Of a DNA stretch of 14,993 bases, positions 1 through 7,513 are shown one piece after another. Each line of letters starts with the position of its first letter. Position 1 is the stretch's first letter. Source of the stretch: Planctomycetaceae bacterium (GTDB taxonomy: Bacteria > Planctomycetota > Planctomycetia > Pirellulales > Thermoguttaceae); the NCBI GenBank assembly GCA_009776995.1, contig WRMR01000051.1:1-14993 (forward strand). Direction: 5' to 3'. The position numbers were made by a program, and so were the translations under genes. The notes beneath the pieces are model-generated. The model saw only the letters and a program-made list of their open reading frames with translations. It made no database searches and was not told where the DNA came from.

Positions 1-16
1 CCGTCCCAGGGGTTCT

Positions 17-658
17 ATGGAAGTTTATGATCCCCGCTCAAGGATGAGTGAATCGGAACAGCAAGATTCTATGGTTCAGGATACCACACCGAATCAACTA
101 TCCGTGCAGCCACCCACAGAACACCCAAATCCCACACCGCCGCGATCGGCCACACCGATGCCCGGTCCCATGAATATTTCAACCACGCTCGGCAATTCGA
201 GGAGGGGTACGGCGTTTTCTGAAGCGACGCCGGAAAATTTCGTCCTGGTCGGCTTTGCAGTCACCCTCAAAACCTGGGGAAACAATAATCCCGACAGCGG
301 CGGTTGCATCGAGTCGATTCAGCCGCTTTACCGTTCCACCACCGGAACGGGTACGAAACGCGGAACCGTTCACGGCAACACAACCGGCACTGCCAAACAG
401 GTTGCTGCCCCGGCAGGTTACGCCGTTGGTGCGATTAACGGTCGCGCCGTTGCTGTGGTGGATGGATTTGAGCTTGTTTGCATGAAAATCAAGCCCGATG
501 GTTCACTTGACACGAACGATACCAAAACCTCGCCCTGGATCGGCAACAACGACCCTGGCGGCATAAGACCTGTCATCGACGGACAAGGTAAAGCCATCGC
601 CGAAATCAAGGGTTTTACCGCAGATTTCGTTTCGTCGCTGGAATTTGTGTTTGATTAG
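17..658 (+). CDS. Hypothetical protein with Pro/Thr-rich linker and a planctomycete-type C-terminal domain, possibly 5'-truncated
   Basis: The product has 213 residues. Residues ~1-55 are polar and rich in Pro, Thr, Ser and Gln, like a linker. Residues ~70-213 form a compact domain with Gly-rich turns, including GYAVGAI and DGFELVCMKI, then WIGNNDPGG and a hydrophobic C-terminus. From memory, this pattern (two related beta-rich halves, 'GYAVGAI...DGF') recurs at the C-terminus of planctomycete proteins behind a membrane segment and linker; its function is unknown to me. The frame is open to the window edge with no upstream stop, so the true start may lie outside. However, an AGGGG at 8-12 sits 4 nt before ATG 17 and could serve as a ribosome site. 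The stop TAG overlaps a GTG at 658, which I do not accept as the start of the next gene. The gene is confident; its role is not. Confidence 0.7.
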   Translation: MEVYDPRSRMSESEQQDSMVQDTTPNQLSVQPPTEHPNPTPPRSATPMPGPMNISTTLGNSRRGTAFSEATPENFVLVGFAVTLKTWGNNNPDSGGCIESIQPLYRSTTGTGTKRGTVHGNTTGTAKQVAAPAGYAVGAINGRAVAVVDGFELVCMKIKPDGSLDTNDTKTSPWIGNNDPGGIRPVIDGQGKAIAEIKGFTADFVSSLEFVFD

Positions 659-714
659 TGGCTAGTGCTTTGTCAATATTAAAAATTGGGAAGGCACTCA
701 AGCCATTCGGCGGC

Positions 715-729
715 GGTCACGGCGTGACC
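715..729. repeat. Perfect 15-bp palindrome in the spacer between the first two genes (REP-like)
   Basis: GGTCACG, one centre base, then CGTGACC make a perfect inverted repeat. It lies inside a GC-rich stretch (~706-735) of an otherwise plain 122-bp spacer (659-780). The surroundings do not look coding, which supports starting the next gene at 781. It could be a dispersed palindromic intergenic repeat or a regulator site; there is no T-run to suggest a terminator. Confidence 0.5.
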
Positions 730-780
730 ACCCTACCATGTAACGCAAAACCCCTATTCCCCCCTAACCCCTGTTCCATA

Positions 781-2262
781 ATGCTTTACGATTTTATCGA
801 CAACCGGCTCAGTCCGACGCTGGTGCGGGACATCCGCCAACTGGTGCGCAACCGGTTTATCGCCGTGATGCTCAACCTGTACGTTCTCATCATGACGCTC
901 GGTACGCTGATGACGATCACCATGCAAAGTGCCCGGACGCAACTCGAAGGCACCGGCAACGGGCTTTACGCCTTTGATCTCATCTTTTTTTTCATCTTCA
1001 CGTTCATCGTGGTCAACCTTTACACGGCGGTCATCATGTCGCAGGAGCGGATCACCAACGACCTGATGTTCACCACGACGATCCCGCCGTCCGGGTTCGT
1101 GTTCGGCAAGCTGTCCAGTGCCCTCGTGCTGACCGGCATGTTGTTCTGCGTGACGCTCCCGTTCATCACCATTGCCTACATGCTGCGCGGCATCGACCTG
1201 TCAACGATTCTGCAAACCTGCGTCCTGGTTTGGCTGATGTTGCTGATTTCACTGTCGATGACCATCCTGGTTTTCAGCCGCGTCAAGACCTACGTGCAGA
1301 TGATCGGTCTGTTGATTTTTTACGCGATTCTGTGCTATATGGGCGTCGGCGGTTTTATTTTCATTCTTGTAGAAAATATGGGATGGGGTGGAGGAAGGCT
1401 TTTTGGTGGAAGTTCCGATTGGTGGCAACTCTTGCTTCTCGGCGTGTTGGTGATCCTGACCACTTTCGTTATCCTTTCCGGAGCGATCAGCCGCGTTGCC
1501 GCAACCAACACGAACCGCATCATGCCGTTCCGCGTCACTTATACGGTTTTCATGCTCCTGACGCTGGGAGCCTCGTTTCTTATCTCCATGTACTTCGGAT
1601 ATGGCGGTTCCACTCTGCTTGACACGCTACCGGTGTTCATGGTTTTCGTTCACTACTTTTTCTTTTTGTTCCTCATCGTGGTTTCAACGTGCGGACGCGA
1701 TACCTGGGGGATGCGTATCAAGCGCACCATCCCCAAGAACCTGATTTTGCGATGTCTTCTCTTCCCGTTTTATTCCGGCGCGATCAACGGCATTGCCTGG
1801 TTGATTGGTATTGCGTGTGTCCTTGTCGGCAGTTTGTTTGGAGCCGCCGCCACGGTCAAGAGTGGAGCGATCACTGATCCGGACAGAGTTCGCGAAGTCA
1901 TCTTGTACGGCTCCACCGGGGCGATCATGACTTACGCCTTTTGCACGCTGGCCATGATGGTTCGCATCAAATTATTGAAGCGGCATCTCGGTGCGGAAAA
2001 CACCTGGCTGCTGGCACTCGCGTTTTTCGGCGGATTTTACGCGACCTATTTCACGATCCGCATCCTGCTCACCGATGACCGCGTCCATTATGGTTTTTAC
2101 CTCGAAGCGGACACCATCGAACGCACACTGCTCATCGCCGGTCTCTGGGCAACGCTCGCAACGATCCTGTTCGTCCCCTGGGCCATTCGCCAATTGCCGA
2201 AATTTGCGCCGGAACAACCACAAAGGGAAAAACAGTTACCGGATACGAAAGAATCCGGTTGA
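781..2262 (+). CDS. Polytopic membrane protein resembling ABC-2 type permeases
   Basis: The product has 493 residues from ATG 781. A GTG-started extension to 658 would add 41 residues read from repeat-like DNA, so I reject it; no clear Shine-Dalgarno sequence precedes 781. After a cytoplasmic N-terminus (MLYDFIDNRLSPTLVRDIRQ) I count about 12 hydrophobic segments, among them residues ~24-47, 62-86, 112-135 and 142-166, with the last ending near residue 470. Between the second and third segments, residues ~88-111 read QERITNDLMFTTTIPPSGFVFGK. This matches the 'ER..gT...LL.TP......GK' coupling loop typical of ABC-2 permeases. The C-terminus is short and charged. By family it would move a substrate across the inner membrane with an ATPase partner, but no ATPase gene is in the window, so substrate and partner are unknown. 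It runs convergent with the oxidoreductase gene, 72 bp away. Confidence 0.8.
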   Translation: MLYDFIDNRLSPTLVRDIRQLVRNRFIAVMLNLYVLIMTLGTLMTITMQSARTQLEGTGNGLYAFDLIFFFIFTFIVVNLYTAVIMSQERITNDLMFTTTIPPSGFVFGKLSSALVLTGMLFCVTLPFITIAYMLRGIDLSTILQTCVLVWLMLLISLSMTILVFSRVKTYVQMIGLLIFYAILCYMGVGGFIFILVENMGWGGGRLFGGSSDWWQLLLLGVLVILTTFVILSGAISRVAATNTNRIMPFRVTYTVFMLLTLGASFLISMYFGYGGSTLLDTLPVFMVFVHYFFFLFLIVVSTCGRDTWGMRIKRTIPKNLILRCLLFPFYSGAINGIAWLIGIACVLVGSLFGAAATVKSGAITDPDRVREVILYGSTGAIMTYAFCTLAMMVRIKLLKRHLGAENTWLLALAFFGGFYATYFTIRILLTDDRVHYGFYLEADTIERTLLIAGLWATLATILFVPWAIRQLPKFAPEQPQREKQLPDTKESG

Positions 2263-2280
2263 TTTTGGATCCATCACAAT

Positions 2281-2340
2281 GTTGTATGATTTTCAAAACA
2301 TGAAACCAGAGACGCGATGGTAACAGAGCGGTTGTTACTG
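2281..2340 (+). repeat. Degenerate third copy of the 120-nt intergenic element
   Basis: Positions ~2302-2340 match the core of the elements at 3802-3921 (reverse complement) and 5724-5843 at about 30 of 39 positions by hand. The shared core is CAGAGNCGCGAYGGTNAC followed by RGAGCGGTYGTT. Upstream, GTTGT and a TTCAAAAC also resemble the 5724 copy, with an insertion between them. The copy overlaps the stop codon of the oxidoreductase gene. It also forms its own hairpin, GTAACA / TGTTAC (2320-2325 / 2333-2338, 7-nt loop), which could act between the two convergent genes. Confidence 0.4.
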
Positions 2341-3678
2341 TCGGCGTCGGCGGTTGCCACCTTCGCTACCGATCCCCCAGTCGGCAAGGTTGATCCTGCC
2401 GGGAACAGCACAGGGATAAATGCCATCGGGTCCGGGTTTTGGGCCGGGATCGGCATCCCAGGTCAATTCCTTCGGGAACAGGTCGAGTGTCGAGTTCATC
2501 ACCTGGTCCCATGAAATTTCGAGTCCCGAATAGGTGACCATGCGCCCGAGAATCGCCGTTTGCGTCGCAATGGCTCCCTGGACTCCCGTGTTGAGTTTTT
2601 TACCGTTGATGATCGCGTCAAACATGACGTCCATTTCAATCTGGTGGCCGTCGTGGTTGCGTTCCCAAACCTGCGGGTCCTTGCCGTTGATTTTGAGGAC
2701 GGAACGCCCGTGCCCGTCAATGTCGAGCGTCCCGTTGGTACAAACGGCGTGTTCGGTGAACGCGTCCCAGCAATTCGGAATCTGGCGGCAGTAGCTGAAG
2801 CCGCGCACCTCGTCATCATAAATGTATTCGACCGTGTGGTGGTCGAAAATCTCGCCGTGATCCTTGCTGATGCGCATCTGCCGGCCGCCCATGCCGTTGG
2901 CCCGAATCGGGTGGCGGTCGCCGGCCATCCAGTTCATCACGTCAAGGTCATGAACGTGCTGTTCAACATTATGGTCGCCGCTGAGCCAGGTGAAATAATA
3001 CCAGTTGTTGAGCTGGTGGTACATTTCGGTTTCGCCCGCATTGCGGCGGCGCGTCCAGACTCCGGATGTGTTGAAGTACCCCCGCGTGTAACGCAATTCG
3101 CCGAGTGCGCCGTCGAGCAGCATTTTGATCGGTTCAATGTGTTTGTCTTCATAGCGCAGGTGGTGTCCGACGACGAGAACCTTGTCCTTTTGCCCGACGA
3201 TTTCGGCGGCTTCCATCGCGATACGCACCCCCACCGGATCAACGGCCACGGGTTTTTCCGCAAAAATGTGCTTACCGGCCTGCGCAGCGGCGAGCAGGTT
3301 ACGCGGACGGATCCCCGGCGGTTCGCAAAGCAACACGACATCGACATCGGCACCTTCGATCAGTTCCCTGCCGGCGTTGATGCCGGAGAACACTTGCTCC
3401 TGGGGAATGTCGCATTGTTCCGGATTTTGGGTCATGAAAAGTTGCCGGGTTGCTTCGACGGCGTGTTCAAAGGCATCAGCCACGGCGGTGAGCTTGAGAT
3501 TCTTCGTCGCCGTATTGCTCAGGGCGTTCACCACCGCCCCGCGTCCGCGACCGCCGCAACCGACCAGGCCGATTTTGAGGACGTCACTGCCTGCGGCATG
3601 AACTTGAACTTTTTGCGCCGCAGCCAAACCTGCAAGAGTTGCACCAACCACCGCCGCCGATTTGTTTTTGTTTCCCAT
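2335..3678 (-). CDS. Gfo/Idh/MocA family NAD(P)-dependent oxidoreductase with N-terminal leader
   Basis: The product has 447 residues. Residues ~33-150 form a Rossmann domain with the dinucleotide loop GLVGCGGRGRG (37-47) and the family signature EKPVAVDP (141-148), whose lysine is the usual catalytic or binding residue. The C-terminal alpha/beta domain holds QHVHDLDVMNWM (~240-251). The family oxidises or epimerises sugars and cyclitols; the substrate cannot be read from sequence. Residues ~7-29 form a small-residue hydrophobic leader ending HAAG. Many planctomycete members have a twin-arginine leader, but this one has NKNK and no RR. The start is fixed by a GGAG (3687-3690 on the plus strand) 8 nt before the ATG. 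The gene stands alone and its stop overlaps a repeat copy. The family is certain; substrate and location are open. Confidence 0.95.
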   Translation of the reverse strand: MGNKNKSAAVVGATLAGLAAAQKVQVHAAGSDVLKIGLVGCGGRGRGAVVNALSNTATKNLKLTAVADAFEHAVEATRQLFMTQNPEQCDIPQEQVFSGINAGRELIEGADVDVVLLCEPPGIRPRNLLAAAQAGKHIFAEKPVAVDPVGVRIAMEAAEIVGQKDKVLVVGHHLRYEDKHIEPIKMLLDGALGELRYTRGYFNTSGVWTRRRNAGETEMYHQLNNWYYFTWLSGDHNVEQHVHDLDVMNWMAGDRHPIRANGMGGRQMRISKDHGEIFDHHTVEYIYDDEVRGFSYCRQIPNCWDAFTEHAVCTNGTLDIDGHGRSVLKINGKDPQVWERNHDGHQIEMDVMFDAIINGKKLNTGVQGAIATQTAILGRMVTYSGLEISWDQVMNSTLDLFPKELTWDADPGPKPGPDGIYPCAVPGRINLADWGIGSEGGNRRRRQ

Positions 3679-3801
3679 GTTTGTTTCTCCATATCAATGA
3701 ATAACGTTGTTCTTTGCCCATGACCCTGGCGGATCAAAACACAATTTAATTTCCAATATACAGGTTTTTGCGAAAAAAACCAGTATTTTCAATATTTTTC
3801 C

Positions 3802-3921
3802 AAGGAGGCTCGCAATCATCACGTGAACATTTCCATCAGAGCCGCGAGAGTTATCGAGCGGAACGACCGCTCCGTGACCGTCGCGGCTCTGATGAATCGA
3901 ACAACTGATTTTTGCGCGAGT
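3802..3921 (-). repeat. 120-nt structured intergenic element, copy 1 (inverted relative to 5724-5843)
   Basis: Read on the minus strand it aligns without gaps to 5724-5843, with 12 mismatches in 120. Patchy similarity (GAACAG...) continues ~20 nt further toward the 582-residue gene, whose stop lies 24 nt away. It folds on itself. A perfect 14-bp stem pairs 3834-3847 with 3881-3894 (CATCAGAGCCGCGA and its complement). Inside it a second hairpin pairs GAGCGG with CCGCTC (3856-3861 / 3867-3872, loop AACGA). It fills most of the gap between the 582-residue gene and the oxidoreductase gene, so it could be a 3' structure for one and a 5' region for the other. Confidence 0.85.
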
Positions 3922-3945
3922 TCCAACTGTTCGCAAAATGGTGGG

Positions 3946-5694
3946 TTAAGGTTCGGTTTCGTTTGATTCAAGCCGGTTGATTTGTTCCCGCAGGAGGTTG
4001 ATCATGTTTCGGCAACGCTCACGGGTGATTGCCGACGCATTTGGGTAAGTGTTGCCTGTCGCTTCGAGTTCGCGCAGCAATTTCACGTATCGGTCAAGCA
4101 CCTCCGCGTTCGGTAATTCGCGATGATCGTTGATCGCGGTGATTTGCAATTGGACCTCTTGGATTTTGGCATTCAGGTTTTCATCCTGTCCCGCGACATA
4201 ATCCCGCGACTTTTGAAGGAACCTGCCGCGAAGCGTTTCCAGCGTGCGGCGGTCATCTTCCGTTTCCGTCAGCCGCTCGACATCCTTCAATTGTCCCTCC
4301 AGGCGTGCATACATTGCCGGCGAGTTGATGCCGTCTCCGTCCAGCAAGTCGGAAAACTGCCGGCATTTGGCGTCCAATCGTTCGATGCGCCGGTCATCCG
4401 ACGCCACAATTTCGCGCAACGATGCGAGCAAAGCCGCAACCTGTTCGCTGTTCGAAGCGGCAAGATCGGTTTCCCTTCCGGCGAGATAACCGCGAATCGC
4501 CGGAGGAGACGCTTCCTCTTTCAAGCGTTCGAGTGTCGCGATGATCTCCCGGGTTTTGCGGAATTGACTGTAGGAATACACGAACAGCGAAACCAGCCCT
4601 ATCACGGCAAGGCAGGTCACGATCACAACCAATGTCACGAGCCGCGTCCTCCTCCGCCGCTGCAATTCCCACATAGTGATCTCGTTTGCAACGGCCCGGG
4701 CGAGTTCCTCCGGCACGGTTGCTTCCGCATCCCGTGCGGCGATGTCCAAGTGGTACGCCATCCTCCGCAATTCGGCCGGCATTGTGTCCGACTTGAGTGC
4801 CTTGATCACCGCATCGTGCGCCGCGCGATAAGCAAGCCGGTTTTTCTTCCGGCGATTTTCCTCCTGCAACCATTCGACCGCCCCACGGGTAGCCTGCACA
4901 ACGTCATCGGGAACGGGAAATTTGTACTGCGATTGCAGCCGTTGCAACTTTTCATAGATCACGAGCGACTTCCCGTGATCGAATTCAAGGTGTGCCTGCA
5001 CGAGTTGCCCGCCGCACCTCCGCATTTCCTCTGTCACCAGTTGCAGACGGTTCGATCGCAGCACCAGCTCGACCTGTTCGAGCAAATGGGAGGGCGGCGG
5101 AACGATCCAATGCTGCGTCAATTCGTCCCGTAGCGTATGGAGTGTCGTGAGATGATTTGTCTGGATCGCGTCCCGGATTTCGGAGTCCAATTCCTCGAGC
5201 CGCACCCGTTCAAGCGATTCCTGATCGCGTTGCCATGCGATATTTTGCGGTTCCACACGGGCGATCTCCCGTAACAGGGTGAGCCGTTCCGACAGCGACG
5301 CACGCGCCAGCACGGCCAGGCGGAATCGTTTCAGGTGCGGCTCAAGCACATTTTGCGCGCGATATGCGTCGTTCAATTCACGGGCGTATTCCACCGGCAA
5401 CGGCGGCGGGACGGCCAACGCCAACGTTGAAACCGCTTCCACCCATTCGTCGCGTTCCGGAAAATCCAGAATTGTGTAAACGTCCAGCAGATTCGGCTCC
5501 ATTTCGGCCAAACGGACCGCCTCGGTAATGTTTCCCTGACGCAGTGCAAAACTACACGAACGCAAACGCCCATTCAATTCCTCACATGCCCCGGCGTACT
5601 GTTCCGCGAGTTGGTGCAAAGTCCCCGGTGCCGACGTTTCGGAAAACGTCAGGACGTTGCGTATCCCATCAACAATAGCCTGGTAATCAATCAT
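3946..5694 (-). CDS. Unrecognised 582-residue helical protein with one central transmembrane segment
   Basis: I do not recognise the family. Residues 1-350 are mostly helical and charged, with motifs such as EPNLLDVYTILDFPERDEWVE (broken in places by PPP and PPPS turns) and long Arg/Glu/Leu stretches. A basic RRRRTR then leads into a single membrane helix at ~352-374 (LVTLVVIVTCLAVIGLVSLF). Residues ~380-582 are again helical with coiled-coil character (LERLKEEA, LEGQLKDVERLTETEDDRRTLETL). There is no signal peptide, so by the positive-inside rule the N-terminal half should be cytoplasmic. No Shine-Dalgarno is obvious at ATG 5694. The gene is framed by two inverted copies of a 120-nt element, 29 nt before its start and 24 nt after its stop. 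A scaffold or membrane-tethering role is possible but is only a guess. Confidence 0.85.
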   Translation of the reverse strand: MIDYQAIVDGIRNVLTFSETSAPGTLHQLAEQYAGACEELNGRLRSCSFALRQGNITEAVRLAEMEPNLLDVYTILDFPERDEWVEAVSTLALAVPPPLPVEYARELNDAYRAQNVLEPHLKRFRLAVLARASLSERLTLLREIARVEPQNIAWQRDQESLERVRLEELDSEIRDAIQTNHLTTLHTLRDELTQHWIVPPPSHLLEQVELVLRSNRLQLVTEEMRRCGGQLVQAHLEFDHGKSLVIYEKLQRLQSQYKFPVPDDVVQATRGAVEWLQEENRRKKNRLAYRAAHDAVIKALKSDTMPAELRRMAYHLDIAARDAEATVPEELARAVANEITMWELQRRRRTRLVTLVVIVTCLAVIGLVSLFVYSYSQFRKTREIIATLERLKEEASPPAIRGYLAGRETDLAASNSEQVAALLASLREIVASDDRRIERLDAKCRQFSDLLDGDGINSPAMYARLEGQLKDVERLTETEDDRRTLETLRGRFLQKSRDYVAGQDENLNAKIQEVQLQITAINDHRELPNAEVLDRYVKLLRELEATGNTYPNASAITRERCRNMINLLREQINRLESNETEP

Positions 5695-5723
5695 AATCGT
5701 GTCTTGCGGAACAGGTGCTTGAG

Positions 5724-5843
5724 ACTCGCGCAGAAATCAGTTGTTCGATCATTCAAAACCGCGATGGTCACGGAGCGGTCATTCCACTCGATAACTCTCA
5801 CGGCTCTGATGGAAATGTTCACGTGATGATTGCGTGGCTCCTT
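5724..5843 (+). repeat. 120-nt structured intergenic element, copy 2
   Basis: This is the inverted partner of 3802-3921 (108/120 identical, no gaps). Its folding is kept despite changes. In the inner hairpin, GAGCGG/CCGCTC becomes GAGTGG/CCGCTC, a G-C to G-U change. In the outer stem the changes are mostly C-to-U or G-to-A equivalents that leave wobble pairs, plus one bulge. It lies in the likely promoter or leader region of the 582-residue gene, 29 nt from the start codon and pointing inward. Confidence 0.85.
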
Positions 5844-6384
5844 ACGTCTTCTTGCCGGAAAGTTTCCAGCAAGACATGGTGGGTGTGGGTGGAGTGATAT
5901 CGCCATAGTTTTTGTCAAATCGGGAAACTGTTAAAGCGGATTTTTCACAGGTTGAGGTGTGCAATTTGTGTTTCCTTTGGCAATTCAAGTTCTATTTTCT
6001 TTGAGTGTGTCCTTCGGTGTTGATGAATGATACAGTTGCTGTGAATTGCATCAGGTGCAAAATCATACAAGCATCGGAAGTGTTATTTTATTCTGGAATG
6101 AGAAAAATAATTTTATTGCTTCTAAGTTGTTTGGTTGACATGCGATACGAAGAAATAAAAAAACAACTGACAATTGGCATGGCGATTGCTAGTGAAGTAT
6201 CAACACTGGCCCGTGGAGGGGTTCAGCGCATTGTGTGGTGAGAGGACAATTTGCCCTTGCCTTTGACCAAGCTGCCCGGCAGCTCGCTGCAACCCCGTTT
6301 TTGTCCGACGGGCCGGTGTGATCGTCGTTGTATCGATGATGGCATCTCATGCTGACTGCAAATCTTAATCATACGAATAAGGAA
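5844..6384. other. Gene-poor, partly AT-rich spacer
   Basis: No convincing gene was found. About 5930-6180 is clearly more AT-rich than the neighbouring genes. The only notable frame is a short one at 6098-6241 (+), listed separately. A perfect 7-bp palindrome (AGCTGCC, c, GGCAGCT) lies at 6270-6284. Read on the minus strand, CCCGT...ACGGG could form a weak hairpin beyond the serine hydrolase gene, but no T-run follows, so I do not call a terminator. Confidence 0.5.
6098..6241 (+). CDS. Doubtful short reading frame with a lipoprotein-like start
   Basis: The 47-residue frame begins MRKIILLLLSCLVDM, which looks like the start of a lipoprotein signal (hydrophobic run followed by LSC). The rest (MRYEEIKKQLTIGMAIASE...) has no known motif. 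There is no proper ribosome site, and the AT-rich spacer favours chance hydrophobic codons. It is more likely a gene remnant or chance frame than a working gene. Confidence 0.15.
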   Translation: MRKIILLLLSCLVDMRYEEIKKQLTIGMAIASEVSTLARGGVQRIVW

Positions 6385-7506
6385 TCACTTCCAATCAAAC
6401 GATTTCCAGAGGGTTTCACTCAATCGGTCGGCATCGGACGCGGCAGTGTTGGTGAGCAGAACGATGGCTCGTCGCGACTTTGGGTTGGCGATGATGTCAC
6501 TGTGATAACCGCCGGTTTGTCCGTTATGTGTCAAGTCGCCGGAGGGATTAAAGTGCCAGCCGAGTCCCATACGACGGTTGGATGCGGTATCTTCGTAGTG
6601 CAATGAACCTGCGGCTTTCATGCCGGCGACGAGCGGGTGATCCGGGTTTGCCGCCAATCCGGGAAACGCTTCAAGCACACCTGCTGCGGCTTGGGCAAAG
6701 GCAAGCATGTCGCGCATCGACGACCGCAAACCACCGCCTGCCGCAAAGCCTGGCAAGTCCCAGTTGTTCGCGGGTTGATGTTTTTCGTCGTAAGGCGGGG
6801 CCAGTTTTTCCCGCATCGATTCTGTCAATTCCACCGCCGTGTTCGCCATGCCCAGCGGTTGGCAAATGCGCTCCTGCACAAGCTGTTCGTAAGTTTTGCC
6901 CGTCTTTTGTTCCATCGCGTAACCCAGCACGGAGGCACCGAGGTTGCTGTATTCGTAACGCGAATCCGGTTTGACGGTCAATTGATACGTGTCAAGAAAC
7001 CGCTCGATTTTTTCGCTTGTGTAAAACTTGTAGGGGTTATCCGGTTCCGGAGCGGCAACTTGCCAAAAATCGGTCGGCAATCGCGGAAGTCCCGAACTGT
7101 GCGTTGACAGTTGCCGGAGCGTGACGGTTTCGCCATCGTAGCGGGGAACACTGATTCCCTGCGGCACGAATTGATCCAATGGTTCATCAAGCGAGATTTC
7201 ATTACGGGCGACCATTTCGCCCAATAAAACACCGGTGAACGTCTTGGACAGCGACGCGATTTCGTAAACCGTGTCGATGTCCGGGGAGGCCTCACTGTCC
7301 AGGGAAACGCGTCCGTATCCTTTCGCATAACGTTTGTTGCCATCGACGATCCCGATGACTCCGCCGACAACCGGTTTGCCTTCGCCGAAATATTCTGCCG
7401 CGAGTTCGTCAACCCGTGCCGGCATTTCCGGAGTTTGCGCAAAGGCGGCGGAGGTCAACAGCAGGAGACAAACAGTGATTACATAACGTTTCATGATTTT
7501 CGTCAT
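6385..7506 (-). CDS. Exported serine hydrolase of the beta-lactamase / class C penicillin-binding fold
   Basis: The product has 373 residues. Residues 1-23 form a signal peptide (hydrophobic VITVCLLLLTSAAFA, cut before QTPEMP). The catalytic motifs are in order: S85-L86-S87-K88 (SxxK, with S85 the nucleophile), Y186-S187-N188 (YxN), and H327-N328-G329 followed by QTGG (the HxG form of the third motif). This is the Pfam 'Beta-lactamase' fold (PF00144), which includes esterases, D-peptidases and true class C enzymes, so antibiotic hydrolysis should not be assumed. It should act in the periplasm. Two starts are possible, ATG 7506 or ATG 7494 (MKRYVITVC, a more usual signal peptide); neither has a strong ribosome site. 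A large palindrome lies immediately upstream, so transcription from the alcohol dehydrogenase gene is probably interrupted there. Confidence 0.9.
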   Translation of the reverse strand: MTKIMKRYVITVCLLLLTSAAFAQTPEMPARVDELAAEYFGEGKPVVGGVIGIVDGNKRYAKGYGRVSLDSEASPDIDTVYEIASLSKTFTGVLLGEMVARNEISLDEPLDQFVPQGISVPRYDGETVTLRQLSTHSSGLPRLPTDFWQVAAPEPDNPYKFYTSEKIERFLDTYQLTVKPDSRYEYSNLGASVLGYAMEQKTGKTYEQLVQERICQPLGMANTAVELTESMREKLAPPYDEKHQPANNWDLPGFAAGGGLRSSMRDMLAFAQAAAGVLEAFPGLAANPDHPLVAGMKAAGSLHYEDTASNRRMGLGWHFNPSGDLTHNGQTGGYHSDIIANPKSRRAIVLLTNTAASDADRLSETLWKSFDWK

Positions 7507-7513
7507 CTTTATA

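Noticed and set aside
658..780. GTG-started extension of the membrane protein
   Set aside because: It reads through a perfect palindrome and gives an unlikely peptide. ATG 781 gives an N-terminus typical for this kind of protein.
2560..3723. 387-residue plus-strand frame
   Set aside because: It lies entirely antisense to the Gfo/Idh/MocA gene, which has clear motifs and a ribosome site. The frame has no recognisable domain.
3762..3780. GGTTTTT / AAAAACC hairpin as an intrinsic terminator
   Set aside because: The stem is almost all A-T with no GC core and lies beyond the repeat element. It is too weak to call.
4123..5133. 336-residue plus-strand frame
   Set aside because: It is antisense to the 582-residue gene, with His/Arg/Leu/Pro-heavy composition typical of shadow frames.
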